In this document: in pieces, positions 1 through 9,193 of the stretch
How the letters are laid out: every line of letters begins with the position of its first letter
Numbering within the stretch: the first letter of the stretch is position 1
Assembly (NCBI RefSeq): GCF_013389455.1
Contig: NZ_CP058278.1
Coordinates: 620,001-684,000 of the forward strand
Reading direction: 5' to 3'
From: Flavobacterium inviolabile
GTDB taxonomy: Bacteria; Bacteroidota; Bacteroidia; Flavobacteriales; Flavobacteriaceae
Length of the DNA: 64,000 nucleotides
Made by a program: the position numbers and the translations under genes
The notes under the pieces: model-generated
Seen by the model: only the letters and a program-made list of their open reading frames with translations
The model's database searches: none
What the model was told of the DNA's origin: nothing

Positions 1-458
1 AAATCATAAAGCTGGTACAGCTCTTCTATCGGGACTTTGTTAATCCAGACAGCATCCGAGTTCAGGTAAAACACCTGATTCAAGATGTATTGCAGTGTGT
101 CTTTTTGCGGCTGATAGGGTAAAACCTTGGCTAACAATCGTTTTTTTACTTCAAAAACAAAATCGGAATCCTGTAGTATCGCTGCATCCGAAAGCATCCG
201 GCTGAATTTTCTTTCTTTAAAAACATGCGTCAGATAGGTTATCAGTAAGGCTCTTTTTTCGGGATTCTCCTGCAGGTAGAGCAGTAATTTCGCAATGGAA
301 ACAACGGTTTCTTTTTTTGGTTTTTTCGGTCGGAAAAGATGAACTAAATCCACCAAAAAATGCAGATTATCTTCAGAGACATATTGTTGATTTTCAAAGT
401 GTTTGTTAAATAACGCTTCAATGGTCAAGGCTGATTGTAGTTTATGTCTTAAATTCAT
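1..458 (-). CDS. Site-specific recombinase Gcr-like family protein, N-terminal part
   Basis: The open frame starts at the ATG at 458 on the minus strand and runs off the left edge, giving about 152 residues without a stop. The protein is helical and hydrophobic-rich. It has an LVDLVHLFRP stretch near residue 35, then a series of leucine-rich helices and a D-x-x-W-x-x-x-x-P motif near the edge. This pattern resembles the N-terminal region of the SpecificRecomb family (COG4389, Gcr of Neisseria), membrane-associated proteins whose recombinase name rests on old evidence. The call is pattern recognition only. Most of the protein, normally over 600 residues, lies outside the window. It is divergent from the CYTH gene, with a 94-bp gap holding both promoters. 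Confidence 0.5.
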   Translation of the reverse strand, partial: MNLRHKLQSALTIEALFNKHFENQQYVSEDNLHFLVDLVHLFRPKKPKKETVVSIAKLLLYLQENPEKRALLITYLTHVFKERKFSRMLSDAAILQDSDFVFEVKKRLLAKVLPYQPQKDTLQYILNQVFYLNSDAVWINKVPIEELYQLYD

Positions 459-552
459 ACTGTTGTTTTTGGCAATTATTCTCCCGCAAAATTACAATTT
501 GAGCGGTATTATTTTCTTAACTTGCTCCTAAATTAGGTTAATTTCTCTAAAA

Positions 553-1026
553 ATGCAGGAAATAGAACGAAAGTTTTTAGTTACATCCGATGCTTTTAAA
601 GCCGCTGCACATACCGAAAACAGGATTGTTCAGGGTTATCTGAATTCTAATCCGGAAAGAACGGTAAGGGTACGGATCAAAGGCAAAAAGGGTTATATCA
701 CGATCAAGGGCAAAGGCAATGCGTCGGGAACGACCCGGTTTGAATGGGAAACGGAGATTCCACTGGCAGAAGCCGAAAACCTTCTTCTTTTATGTGAAAA
801 GGGTGTTATCGATAAAATCCGTTACGAGATACCGCAGGGTAATCACGTTTATGAAGTGGATGTGTTTTCCGGAGAAAACGAAGGATTGATTATTGCCGAG
901 ATTGAACTGGATTCGGAATCGGAGCATTTCGAAAAACCGGACTGGATTGGCAAAGAAGTCACGGGTGACAAAAGGTATTACAATGCTTTTTTAAGTCATC
1001 ATCCGTATCAAAGCTGGTCACTTTAA
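553..1026 (+). CDS. CYTH domain protein (triphosphate tunnel metalloenzyme family)
   Basis: A 157-residue single-domain protein. The N-terminal E3-x-E5-x-K7 signature is the hallmark of the CYTH/TTM superfamily. It is followed by the alternating basic and acidic strands (VRVRIKGKKGYITIKG, then EWETEIP) that line the tunnel and bind triphosphate plus metal. The length fits short bacterial TTMs such as NE1496, which hydrolyse inorganic tripolyphosphate. Class IV adenylate cyclase is a related alternative that sequence alone does not exclude. The protein is probably cytosolic, with no signal peptide. The start is the only in-frame ATG near the beginning and gives the signature its usual position. 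The next gene follows after about 10 bp, so the two may be co-transcribed. Confidence 0.85.
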   Translation: MQEIERKFLVTSDAFKAAAHTENRIVQGYLNSNPERTVRVRIKGKKGYITIKGKGNASGTTRFEWETEIPLAEAENLLLLCEKGVIDKIRYEIPQGNHVYEVDVFSGENEGLIIAEIELDSESEHFEKPDWIGKEVTGDKRYYNAFLSHHPYQSWSL

Positions 1027-1036
1027 CCCCTTGTTT

Positions 1037-1477
1037 ATGAAATATTTTACCTCCTTATCGGCATTATTCTTTCTTTTTTCATGCGGTACTCCAAAAAACC
1101 AAACGGAAAAGAAAGCAGTGGTTTCCGGAATTGCCCCGGAGACGTTTCGTTATAAAGACGGTGATACTACCTACACCATGCAGAAGTATTTCCTGGTTTT
1201 ATTAAAAAAGGGGAAAAACAGAAATCAGCCGAAAGAAGAAACGGAAGTGATCCAGAAAAATCACATGGCCCATCTTTCCTGGCTGCATGAAACCGGTAAA
1301 ATAAGCCTTGCCGGTCCTATTGACAAACACGACAATATTTCCGGTATTGTCATTTTTAACACCGCTACTTTAAAAGAGGCTGACAGTCTTGCCAAACTGG
1401 ATCCGGCGGTAAAAGCCGGCCGGCTGGAAGTGGAAACCATCGGATGGTGGGCTGCTAAAGGAAGCAAGCTGAAGTAA
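1037..1477 (+). CDS. YCII-related domain lipoprotein
   Basis: A protein of about 146 residues. A hydrophobic N-terminus ends in a lipobox-like LFSC, so it is probably a lipoprotein anchored in the cell envelope. The C-terminal half carries a YciI-like ferredoxin fold: HMAHLSWLHETGKISLAGP, then a strand with GIVIF, then DPAVKAGRLEVE and a Trp-Trp pair. YCII proteins are small and of poorly defined catalytic role, and an Asp-His pair is often proposed as the active site. I chose the ATG at 1037 over an upstream TTG at 1031 because it gives a normal lysine-led signal peptide. It ends directly against the convergent RlpA-like gene with no spacer. Confidence 0.75.
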   Translation: MKYFTSLSALFFLFSCGTPKNQTEKKAVVSGIAPETFRYKDGDTTYTMQKYFLVLLKKGKNRNQPKEETEVIQKNHMAHLSWLHETGKISLAGPIDKHDNISGIVIFNTATLKEADSLAKLDPAVKAGRLEVETIGWWAAKGSKLK

Positions 1478-1939
1478 TTAATCCTGGATTATTTCAATAT
1501 TTACATTGACAAATCCTCTTCCTTTACCATGAGTGATTTCCATAAACGCTTTTTTGGACAAATCGATTTCACGTCCTCTGGTAAATGGTCCTCTGTCGAT
1601 TACCTCAACGATAACCGCTTTTTTATTGGCAACATTTGTCACTTTAATTTTAGATCCGAACGGTAAGTTCCGGTGTGCTGCCGTATATTTTGAATTGTCA
1701 AATTTTTTACCGCTGGCTGTTCGTCTGCCATTAAACCGATCGGCATAATAGGATGCGTGAACATTTTTCTTGAAACCCTTAAGTTTAAGTCCGCCCTGAA
1801 TAGCGATTGAATCTTTTTTAATGGTATCATTTGCTTTTGTTTTAGGGTCAGCCTGTACGGCAAAAACCTTACCGGTAACACTGCTAATTAGCAAAACAGA
1901 AAGCGAAACGAATACTATATATACAATTATTTTTTTCAT
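1478..1939 (-). CDS. Septal ring lytic transglycosylase RlpA family protein (DPBB domain)
   Basis: About 153 residues with an N-terminal signal peptide (MKKII followed by a hydrophobic run and a VFA-type cleavage site), so it is exported. The C-terminal 90 residues form a double-psi beta barrel of RlpA type: ASYYADRFNGRRTASG, then AHRNLPFGSKIKVTN, then VEVIDRGPFTRGREIDLS. The Asp of DRGPF is the conserved catalytic acid of RlpA and expansin-like barrels. RlpA proteins cleave or bind denuded glycan strands during division. No SPOR domain is present, so septal targeting is not implied. The ATG at 1939 is preferred to a TTG three codons upstream. Confidence 0.85.
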   Translation of the reverse strand: MKKIIVYIVFVSLSVLLISSVTGKVFAVQADPKTKANDTIKKDSIAIQGGLKLKGFKKNVHASYYADRFNGRRTASGKKFDNSKYTAAHRNLPFGSKIKVTNVANKKAVIVEVIDRGPFTRGREIDLSKKAFMEITHGKGRGFVNVNIEIIQD

Positions 1940-1988
1940 TCTATTCAATTTTAAAGATACTTAAGTCAGCAAGAAACATGCCATTGAT

Positions 1989-2010
1989 AAAAAAAGCCCT
2001 TACGGGCTTT
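1989..2010 (-). terminator. Rho-independent terminator of the small membrane protein gene
   Basis: A 7-bp GC-containing stem (AAAGCCC / GGGCTTT) with a TTAC loop. On the minus strand it is followed by a run of T residues. It sits just past the stop at 2017 of the minus-strand gene, the expected place. Confidence 0.8.
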
Positions 2011-2016
2011 CAATTA

Positions 2017-2439
2017 TTAAAACCATAGACTCCATGGTATTCTGCTTAATATAAGAAGTAATCCTATTGCATAAAAAACGGCGATTTTTTTGAATTTTCC
2101 ATTTTCGCTTTCTTCTCTTTTATGTTTTGACCATCCTACAGTGATTAAAGCAATCGCAATAATATTGATTAGCGGATGTTCCAAGGATGTTAATCGAAGG
2201 GCACTGTTACTCATTTGTCCAAATGCTTCTTTACCTAACGGGGAAACGAAGTAAAGAATAAAACCAAAAAGTAATTGGATGTGGGAAAAAATTAATCCGA
2301 ATAATGAGATTCTTCGGTCTTTTGGTTCAAAATTTCTTTTAGAATTAATCCCCATAAAAGCATTAATCACTGCAATAAATAATGCCAATAAAGCCAGGTA
2401 AGCCAAACCGGAATGGGCCTTTTGAATAATTTCGTACAT
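2017..2439 (-). CDS. Small four-helix membrane protein (flavobacterial 'cytochrome B'-like)
   Basis: A 140-residue protein with four hydrophobic segments (about residues 12-30, 45-65, 85-105 and 120-138). An HSG near the N-terminus, a HIQLLFGFILYF segment and a late H-P motif supply histidines inside or near the membrane. Homologous small proteins in Flavobacteriaceae are often labelled cytochrome B, but I see no full haem-ligand pattern and do not assert haem binding. It is a single gene bracketed by two clear terminators, so it is probably its own transcription unit. The function is unknown. Confidence 0.65.
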   Translation of the reverse strand: MYEIIQKAHSGLAYLALLALFIAVINAFMGINSKRNFEPKDRRISLFGLIFSHIQLLFGFILYFVSPLGKEAFGQMSNSALRLTSLEHPLINIIAIALITVGWSKHKREESENGKFKKIAVFYAIGLLLILSRIPWSLWF

Positions 2440-2483
2440 AGTTTTGTTTTTGTTTTACAAACAAAGATAAGGATTTGAAAATT

Positions 2484-2519
2484 AAAAAAACCGTTTACCT
2501 GTGAGTGTAAACGGTTTTT
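2484..2519 (-). terminator. Rho-independent terminator of the metalloprotease gene
   Basis: A 13-bp perfect stem (AAAAACCGTTTAC / GTAAACGGTTTTT) with a T-rich tail on the minus strand, located just after the stop of the minus-strand protease at 2543. Confidence 0.85.
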
Positions 2520-2542
2520 AAACATTGGTGATTTTATTTTAA

Positions 2543-4735
2543 TTAAAATTTCACAATTTTAAAATTCACTGTCTGATTATTGATAGTCATTTTAAAGAAA
2601 TAAGTACCTGTTGCATAATTTGACATGTCAACTTTTGTAGTCATATCATTCAGCTTGTTCGAGTACAATAATTGTCCCTGTACGTTAAACACCTCTAAAG
2701 CGGTTATCGCATCTTTGGAAACTATAGTTACCAAACCGTTTGCCGGATTCGGATAGTAAGAGAAATCCAGATAGGTTGCTTCATCTAATCCCAATGACGG
2801 TACACAAGATGTTGTTGCTACCCAGCCGGAATCGGTTACACCCGGATCGGAAACGAATTTAAGTGTTAATGCTCCGTCTGCAGCTGTCGATTCAATTGGT
2901 GCAGGAATTGTTGTTCCGGTTAATCCTGCACCGCCCACCAATGGTGCTGCAGTAGTAGAACCGTTATAAACATACAGGAAGTCATAACCGTCTTCCAGTC
3001 TGAAGCTTGTAAAAGTGATTTTCACTTTATTATTAGCCAGATTCGGCACTAACGATCTAACAAAAGTCTGGTTGTTAGCATATTGTCCAAATACACCTCC
3101 GGTATCTGTTAACTGAATATTGTTACAGTAATCTGCACCTGTTAACAATATATAATCACGGGATAATGAGGTTGCTCCGGCAGTACAAACCGGTCTGATT
3201 CTAACTTTATAATAGGTATTCGGACTTAAGCCCTGAGCATCAAACGAATTGGTAGTAACCGTAGTCCACGTTCCCGGCGTTCCTGAAAACGGGAATACCA
3301 CAATTTCCCATGAGGTAGCCGTTCCGGAATCTGTCCATGTGATGATGGCTGATGTATTGCCAGCTCCCATAGTCGATTCTATTCCGGTAACCGTATTGAT
3401 ACAGGTATTGATACAGTCTGTACTTAAACAGGCTCTGGAGTTTACGTGATTTAAAATGGCCGCTGTTGGCTGCGGACCAAATCCGTTTGTAAAGCTTATT
3501 CCTACTCCATTCACCAAATGGCAGTAGCTCATAATGGTTCCTTTAACGGAAGAAGAAGGGATTGTTGGAGGGTTTGTCATACAGCTGTATCCTTCTGCTG
3601 TAGATCCCAATGCACTTGGTGCACAGTTATCAATCGCCGTGTTATTGCCATTCCACACACAGGCATGCGTATGTCTTGATCCAAGCAAGTGACCCAATTC
3701 GTGTGTTACCACCTGAACGGTCCAGGAATAAGTAGGCACTGTACTGTAGCTGAAGTTCACATCAGAATAACTGTAATTGTTAGCTGTACATATTCCGCCA
3801 ATGGTTACTGCTACACCGCCTAATCCTCCCGGATCAATACCTACAAGCTGTCCTACATCGCCATCAAATACCGGTCTTACAGCATTAAATTTACCAAGAT
3901 AATCCCCTGAACTGGTTCCTACTCCTTCATAAGGATCCTGTGTTGTCCAGATATAAACCGATTTCAACGCTGTTGTAATACCATCGTTATTATATAATGT
4001 CTGTACATTATTAAAAACTGAGGTCATCCAGTTTGAAGTTGTTGTTGTATTACTTCCGTTGGACTGATACAGGTTGTAATCCATTTCAAAATAAACCGTC
4101 ACACATTTTGTACTAGTTGGGTTCAATGATGTAGCAGGTTCATTTTTGAATTCCCCTACTTTATCATCAGTAGCACATTCTGCATCGTTGGCAATTTTTA
4201 ATTTCTGATCTTCATAGATAATGTAATCTTTCTGGTTGTTCTTTTTATCCAGTTTACCGATGGTTAGATTACTCAGTTTTGCACTGGAAACAATTCCGTT
4301 CAATTCATTCCTGAAAAAGTTAAAGGACACTAACGATTTGTCATCTCCTTTAATGATTCCGCGATAATAAACACCCGGCTGGTAGGCAATATTTTTCTTC
4401 TTATCCGTATCAATATGAAACCCTTCAGCTAATAAATCCACTTTATAAAGCTGAAGCGTTATGATTTCATCGTGATAAGGTATTTCCAATTCAATTGTTC
4501 CGTTTTTCTGGGATACAATTTCATTAACCGCTTCCGTCTTAATCTCTGCAAAAGAAGCATCACTTACCACCCGGGCAATTTCTTTACCCTGCGGTTTTTG
4601 TGACGCTGCTAATACCGAAAATTTCTTGAAGTCTGCCTTTCTCGACTGCAATTCACCCACTTTCTGGGCGACTTTATTCTGAGAAAAGACAGTTAACCCT
4701 ACCATTAGGGTCAGAAAAAGGGTAATTTTTTTCAT
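2543..4735 (-). CDS. Secreted reprolysin-like zinc metalloprotease with CUB, FnIII and T9SS type A sorting domain
   Basis: 730 residues: signal peptide (MKKITLFLTLMVGLTVFSQ), propeptide-like region to about residue 200, then a metzincin catalytic domain. The zinc site is HELGHLLGSRH at 345-355 (HExxHxxGxxH), followed by an IMSYC Met-turn. Downstream come a fibronectin III-like segment (about 455-530), a CUB-like segment with YDFLYVYNG, and a C-terminal domain beginning YPNPANG and ending in an FKIVKF strand. The last is a type A sorting signal for the type IX secretion system. The protein is therefore predicted to be exported through Sec, passed across the outer membrane by T9SS, and released or anchored at the surface as an extracellular protease. 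It is flanked by terminators and is monocistronic. Confidence 0.92.
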   Translation of the reverse strand: MKKITLFLTLMVGLTVFSQNKVAQKVGELQSRKADFKKFSVLAASQKPQGKEIARVVSDASFAEIKTEAVNEIVSQKNGTIELEIPYHDEIITLQLYKVDLLAEGFHIDTDKKKNIAYQPGVYYRGIIKGDDKSLVSFNFFRNELNGIVSSAKLSNLTIGKLDKKNNQKDYIIYEDQKLKIANDAECATDDKVGEFKNEPATSLNPTSTKCVTVYFEMDYNLYQSNGSNTTTTSNWMTSVFNNVQTLYNNDGITTALKSVYIWTTQDPYEGVGTSSGDYLGKFNAVRPVFDGDVGQLVGIDPGGLGGVAVTIGGICTANNYSYSDVNFSYSTVPTYSWTVQVVTHELGHLLGSRHTHACVWNGNNTAIDNCAPSALGSTAEGYSCMTNPPTIPSSSVKGTIMSYCHLVNGVGISFTNGFGPQPTAAILNHVNSRACLSTDCINTCINTVTGIESTMGAGNTSAIITWTDSGTATSWEIVVFPFSGTPGTWTTVTTNSFDAQGLSPNTYYKVRIRPVCTAGATSLSRDYILLTGADYCNNIQLTDTGGVFGQYANNQTFVRSLVPNLANNKVKITFTSFRLEDGYDFLYVYNGSTTAAPLVGGAGLTGTTIPAPIESTAADGALTLKFVSDPGVTDSGWVATTSCVPSLGLDEATYLDFSYYPNPANGLVTIVSKDAITALEVFNVQGQLLYSNKLNDMTTKVDMSNYATGTYFFKMTINNQTVNFKIVKF

Positions 4736-4836
4736 TTTAGCTAGTCTAGTTAGTATTTTTAGTCAGTCCAAATATAAAAAAATAATCAACTACTAATCAA
4801 TACTAACGGTATAACCGTATGATTTTAACCTTTTAA

Positions 4837-5496
4837 CTACATACTCTTAAGGTCTTTTATTGCTTTAAAGGCAATATCAACCTGATCGTCGCTCACGATT
4901 ATAGTAAACTCGTAATTTGTTGAAACTACTTCACAGATGTTTACTCCTTCCCAGGCCAAACGCTGGAAAACATAGTAGAACAATCCGGGAACAGAAAGAT
5001 TGTCTTTTGGAAGTTTAACGGTAATCGAAGCCAGATTTTCTGTTTTATGTGCCCACTTCTCTTCTGCGAAATGTTTTTCTACCAGATGATTAAGCGAATC
5101 ACTTACAATAATATTGGTTTCGTTAACTCCTCTTGAAGAGGTATAAAAGATATCGGTATAGTTATTAATTTCAGCAATAAGGTCTGATTGACAGCTCAGC
5201 ACCTTTGGTGTAATTGCGAAATTATAATCCGTCAGTGAAGAGCGAACGGTAATTTCTCCGAGATTCTTCAGAACCTTATCTAATTTATGGTTCATTCGAA
5301 ATCCGAGCTCTTCGGAAAGTCTTTTAAGGGCCATTACTACAGCACCCTGTTTAATGTTTTTACCTAATTCTTGCTCTAGTTCCGGCATCATTACCCGTGC
5401 CAGTGAAGTTAAATTAATAATGCCTTGCGACAAACCATTGAGCAAAAATGGCTTTGTTTTAATGTAATGTTCAACTACAGAGGAAATAGTTTTCAT
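4837..5496 (-). CDS. ACT-domain regulatory-like protein
   Basis: 219 residues without signal or membrane segments. The N-terminal 100 residues are helical and contain a winged-helix-like segment. The C-terminal part has two beta-alpha-beta-type units: SITVKLPKDNLSVPGLFYYVF with AWEGVNICEV, and YEFTIIVSDDQVDIAFKAI. These look like an ACT fold, the small-ligand sensor of amino-acid metabolism enzymes. Similar flavobacterial proteins are sometimes labelled aspartate kinase, but no kinase domain is present, so that label should not be used. It may be a stand-alone amino-acid sensor. It sits 73 bp from yraN on the same strand and may share its transcript. Confidence 0.6.
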   Translation of the reverse strand: MKTISSVVEHYIKTKPFLLNGLSQGIINLTSLARVMMPELEQELGKNIKQGAVVMALKRLSEELGFRMNHKLDKVLKNLGEITVRSSLTDYNFAITPKVLSCQSDLIAEINNYTDIFYTSSRGVNETNIIVSDSLNHLVEKHFAEEKWAHKTENLASITVKLPKDNLSVPGLFYYVFQRLAWEGVNICEVVSTNYEFTIIVSDDQVDIAFKAIKDLKSM

Positions 5497-5569
5497 AAAT
5501 ATAGTGGGTTTTTAAAAATCTTGTAAAATTACAAAAAAAACAATCTGTTAAAACTTTAACAAAAATAAA

Positions 5570-5929
5570 TTAGAAATAATAAAAAGCATCCTCATAATGT
5601 TCAATATTAAAACAACCCTCCTCTTTATGGATAGCAATAATATCAAAACGGACGTCACATTCGATATCCTCTAGGATTACATATTCGTTAACCGCTTTCA
5701 GTAAAAGCTGAATTTTTCTCGATTTTACAAATTCCTGAGGAAGACCGAAATCTAATTTAGAACGGGTCTTAACTTCAACTACTACTAAAATTGCATCTTT
5801 TTTCGCAATTATATCTATTTCTGCCTTTTGAAACTTCCAGTTTTGTTCCACTATTTCATACCCTTTTTGCTTTAAAAAGGCAACCGCCATCTCTTCTCCC
5901 TGTTTTCCCAAATCATTATGCGATGCCAT
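5570..5929 (-). CDS. YraN family (UPF0102) endonuclease-like protein
   Basis: 119 residues. The N-terminal GKQGEEMAVAFL helix, then AEIDIIAKKD and VVEVKTRS, give the D39-x12-E52-x-K54 pattern of the PD-(D/E)XK nuclease fold. Length and motif order match the YraN family, which is related to Holliday-junction resolvases. A nuclease role is inferred from the fold; the family's substrate is not established. The start codon lies 11 bp downstream of the stop of the LD-carboxypeptidase gene on the same strand, so an operon is likely. Confidence 0.88.
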   Translation of the reverse strand: MASHNDLGKQGEEMAVAFLKQKGYEIVEQNWKFQKAEIDIIAKKDAILVVVEVKTRSKLDFGLPQEFVKSRKIQLLLKAVNEYVILEDIECDVRFDIIAIHKEEGCFNIEHYEDAFYYF

Positions 5930-5940
5930 CTTAAAAACAA

Positions 5941-6939
5941 TTACGGTTTGAACTCCAGCGTAATTTTATCTTTCGTAACTTCCAGATCTACGCTACTTCC
6001 CAAAATAAGTGCCCTGTTATCCTTCACATGGCCTGCCGGAAAATAAAAACAAACCGGAATTTTGTACTCTTTGGCAATGGCTAAAATAATTCCAACCTCA
6101 TTTTGTCCGAACGGTATCTCATTATCATGCATATCGGTCATGCCGCCCACAACCAGTCCTTTCAATCCTTCAAAATAGCCGTTCCGCTTCAGATTATACA
6201 TCATTCTGTCCACATGATACAGGTATTCGTCCAGATCTTCAATAAACAAGATCTTGTCTTTGGTATCAATAGACGACTTCGAACCTAACAAACTGTACAG
6301 AATAGAGAGGTTACCTCCCACTAACTGTCCGCTAGCCTTGCCTTCAATTTCATATCCCTTTGCCGGTACTTCATATTTTAGTTTTTCTCCAAAAAGTGCT
6401 TTCCGAAGCGTTTCCTTCGAAATTTCTTCTGTTCTGGGAACTGTAAACGGCATGATACCGTGTAGTGTTGCCACTTTCATATTGTGAATATGGCTATGCA
6501 AAACCGTTACATCGCTAAATCCGATAACCCATTTCGGGTGTTTTTTAAATTTGGTAAAATCCAGGCTGTCTACAATACGCACTGTTCCATATCCGCCTCT
6601 GGCACACCAGATTGCCTTAACATCGTCGTCGTCCATCATTTCCTGAAAATCCAGGATCCGTTCCTTATCCGTTCCGCCCAACTGGCAGCTGTCAAGTCCG
6701 ATGGTTCTGCCTAATTTTACTTCAAGTCCCCAGGACTTTAACAAATCAATGGCAGGCTGTGCCTCTTCCGGGAAAAACTTTCTTGCGGTACAAACAATGG
6801 CAACCGTGTCGCCTTTTTTAAGATAGGATGGTATTTTCATTCTTTTCTGCGAGTATATATCAGTCGTTGTATTTAATAATATTAAAATCAAAAAGGACTT
6901 CAAAAATACCGCTTTTGAGAATAGTTTGATAATTTTCAT
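5941..6939 (-). CDS. LD-carboxypeptidase (peptidase S66), probably exported
   Basis: 332 residues. S66 enzymes cut the L,D-bond of the murein tetrapeptide during wall recycling. Visible features are CARGGYGTVR, the nucleophile serine S142 in GFSD, the LFIEDLDE segment with the acidic triad member, and the late GHVKDNRA with the histidine. Unlike the classical cytosolic LdcA, the protein starts with a hydrophobic leader (about residues 10-30) that looks like a signal peptide. A second ATG at 6840 would give the cytosolic form. I keep the longer start because the leader has proper signal character, so the protein may act in the periplasm. It is likely co-transcribed with yraN. Confidence 0.87.
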   Translation of the reverse strand: MKIIKLFSKAVFLKSFLILILLNTTTDIYSQKRMKIPSYLKKGDTVAIVCTARKFFPEEAQPAIDLLKSWGLEVKLGRTIGLDSCQLGGTDKERILDFQEMMDDDDVKAIWCARGGYGTVRIVDSLDFTKFKKHPKWVIGFSDVTVLHSHIHNMKVATLHGIMPFTVPRTEEISKETLRKALFGEKLKYEVPAKGYEIEGKASGQLVGGNLSILYSLLGSKSSIDTKDKILFIEDLDEYLYHVDRMMYNLKRNGYFEGLKGLVVGGMTDMHDNEIPFGQNEVGIILAIAKEYKIPVCFYFPAGHVKDNRALILGSSVDLEVTKDKITLEFKP

Positions 6940-7052
6940 TTGAAATCGTTTCTAACAAATTTACTATTTTTTATGGCAATGTTTTCATTCCTTTTACAAA
7001 GGTTTTTATGCAATTTGAGCGAAAAAAACATACTAATTAGTGTCTAATAAAC

Positions 7053-7060
7053 TATTTTTG
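7053..7060 (+). promoter_or_regulatory. Putative -7 box for metG
   Basis: TATTTTTG matches the flavobacterial TAnnTTTG -7 element and lies 45 bp before the metG ATG. No convincing upstream TTG element at 17-23 bp spacing is visible. Confidence 0.4.
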
Positions 7061-7104
7061 CATTTCATTTTGAAAATACTATCAAAATCTAATTTTACGT
7101 TTTT

Positions 7105-9165
7105 ATGATACAAAATCCAAAAAGATATACGATCACTGCCGCTTTACCTTATACTAACGGTCCGATACACATTGGCCATTTAGCCGGAGTTTATGTCCCA
7201 TCCGACATTTATGCCCGCTATTTACGCCAGCAGGGTAAAGATGTTGCTTTCATTTGCGGAAGCGACGAACACGGTGTGGCTATTTCTATGAAAGCAAAGA
7301 AAGAAGGCATTACACCGCAGGAAGTTATCGATAAATACAACGGAATTATTAAAAAATCGTTTGAAGATTTTGGTATTTCTTTTGACAATTATTCCAGAAC
7401 CTCTGCACAGATCCATCACGATACCGCTTCGGAATTTTTCAAAAAGCTGTATCAGGACGGGAAGTTCATCGAAGAAGTTACCGAGCAGTTATTTGACGAA
7501 AAGGCACAGCAGTTCCTTGCCGACCGTTTTGTTATCGGAACCTGCCCAAAATGCGGCAATGAAGAAGCATACGGTGACCAATGTGAAAAATGCGGAACAT
7601 CTTTAAATGCAACCGATTTAATCAATCCGAAATCGACGATTACCGGAACTAAACCGGTTTTAAAGTCCACAAAACACTGGTTCCTGCCTTTGGATCAATA
7701 CGATGCTTTTTTACGCGAATGGATCCTGACCGGACATAAAAACGACTGGAAACCAAATGTTTTCGGACAGGTAAAATCATGGCTGGACGATGGTTTAAAA
7801 CCGCGTGCCGTAACCCGTGACCTGGATTGGGGAATCCCGGTTCCTGTTGAAGGTGCCGAAGGCAAAGTATTATATGTATGGTTTGATGCGCCTATCGGTT
7901 ATATCTCTTCTACAAAAGAATGGGCTGCCCGTGAAGGAAAAGACTGGGAACCGTACTGGAAAGACCAGGATACAAAACTGGTACATTTTATCGGAAAAGA
8001 TAATATTGTATTCCATTGTGTGATCTTCCCGGCGATGCTAAAAGCAGAAGGAAGCTATATTTTACCGGATAATGTTCCGGCAAACGAATTTTTAAATTTA
8101 GAAGGAAACAAACTTTCCACCTCCAAAAACTGGGCGGTCTGGTTACATGAATATTTAACAGACTTCCCGGAAAAACAGGATGTATTGCGTTATGCACTAA
8201 CCGCTAACGCTCCGGAAACAAAAGATAACGATTTTACCTGGAAAGATTTCCAGGCGAGAAACAACAACGAACTGGTTGCTATTTTCGGAAACTTCATCAA
8301 CCGTGTGGTAGTTCTGAGCAACAAATATTATGAGGGAATCATCCCGCAGCCAAATGCCTTAACAGCCGTAGACGAAGCTGTTTTAACAGAACTGAAAGCC
8401 TATCCGGCGGTTATTGCAAGTTCAATAGAACGTTACCGTTTCAGAGAAGCTTTAGGCGAATTGATGAATGTAGCCCGTTTGGGTAATAAATATTTAGCCG
8501 ATGAAGAACCCTGGAAAATTGTAAAAGAAAACCCGGAAAGAGTACAGACACAAATGTATGTTGCCCTGCAGATTGCCGCAGCATTAAGTGTTCTGGCAGA
8601 ACCTTTCCTTCCGTTTACAGCACCAAAATTAAAAGGTATCCTGAATATTGACAATACTTTCGGTTGGAATGACATCAGTACTACATCCGACTTACTTCCT
8701 GCCGGACATCAGATCGGACAGGCAGCATTATTATTCGCTAAAATTGAAGACGAAGAAATTCAGAAACAAATAGACAAGCTGGAAGCGACCAAAGTGGCCA
8801 ATAAAGCCGAAAATAAAATCGTTACGCCTCAAAAAGAAGTCGCTACTTTCGACGATTTCGCAAAACTTGACCTTAGAGTCGGGACAATCGTTGCCGCCGA
8901 AAAAATGCCGAAAGCCAACAAGCTTTTAGTACTTAAAGTAGATACCGGAATAGACGTTCGTACTATTGTTTCCGGCATTGCAGAACATTTTACACCGGAA
9001 GAAGTTATTGGAAAACAAGTTACCGTTCTGGCTAATTTAGCGCCAAGAGCTTTAAGAAGTGTAGAAAGTGAAGGGATGATTTTAATGACTGAAAATGCCG
9101 AAGGAAAACTGGTTTTTGTCAATCCGGATGCAGAAGGCGTTAAGAACGGCGAAACGATCAACTAA
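7105..9165 (+). CDS. metG: Methionyl-tRNA synthetase
   Basis: 686 residues, the long form. It charges tRNA-Met in the cytosol. Class I signatures are visible: HIGH at 22-25 and the KMSKS equivalent KLSTS at 336-340. A zinc knuckle has cysteines at 147, 150, 160 and 163 in two CxxC pairs. An anticodon-binding helical region follows (about 390-540), then a linker and a C-terminal EMAP/Trbp111-type OB fold (about 575-686, with [25 protein letters not shown]) that binds tRNA and dimerises. All domains are intact. It is followed after 28 bp by a HAD hydrolase and may head a longer transcript. Confidence 0.98.
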   Translation: MIQNPKRYTITAALPYTNGPIHIGHLAGVYVPSDIYARYLRQQGKDVAFICGSDEHGVAISMKAKKEGITPQEVIDKYNGIIKKSFEDFGISFDNYSRTSAQIHHDTASEFFKKLYQDGKFIEEVTEQLFDEKAQQFLADRFVIGTCPKCGNEEAYGDQCEKCGTSLNATDLINPKSTITGTKPVLKSTKHWFLPLDQYDAFLREWILTGHKNDWKPNVFGQVKSWLDDGLKPRAVTRDLDWGIPVPVEGAEGKVLYVWFDAPIGYISSTKEWAAREGKDWEPYWKDQDTKLVHFIGKDNIVFHCVIFPAMLKAEGSYILPDNVPANEFLNLEGNKLSTSKNWAVWLHEYLTDFPEKQDVLRYALTANAPETKDNDFTWKDFQARNNNELVAIFGNFINRVVVLSNKYYEGIIPQPNALTAVDEAVLTELKAYPAVIASSIERYRFREALGELMNVARLGNKYLADEEPWKIVKENPERVQTQMYVALQIAAALSVLAEPFLPFTAPKLKGILNIDNTFGWNDISTTSDLLPAGHQIGQAALLFAKIEDEEIQKQIDKLEATKVANKAENKIVTPQKEVATFDDFAKLDLRVGTIVAAEKMPKANKLLVLKVDTGIDVRTIVSGIAEHFTPEEVIGKQVTVLANLAPRALRSVESEGMILMTENAEGKLVFVNPDAEGVKNGETIN

Positions 9166-9193
9166 TTATTAACCTTTTTAAACGCCATTCCTT

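Noticed and set aside
4837..5496. Aspartate kinase annotation for the ACT-domain protein
   Set aside because: Only 219 residues with no kinase motifs; only the regulatory-like C-terminal fold is visible.
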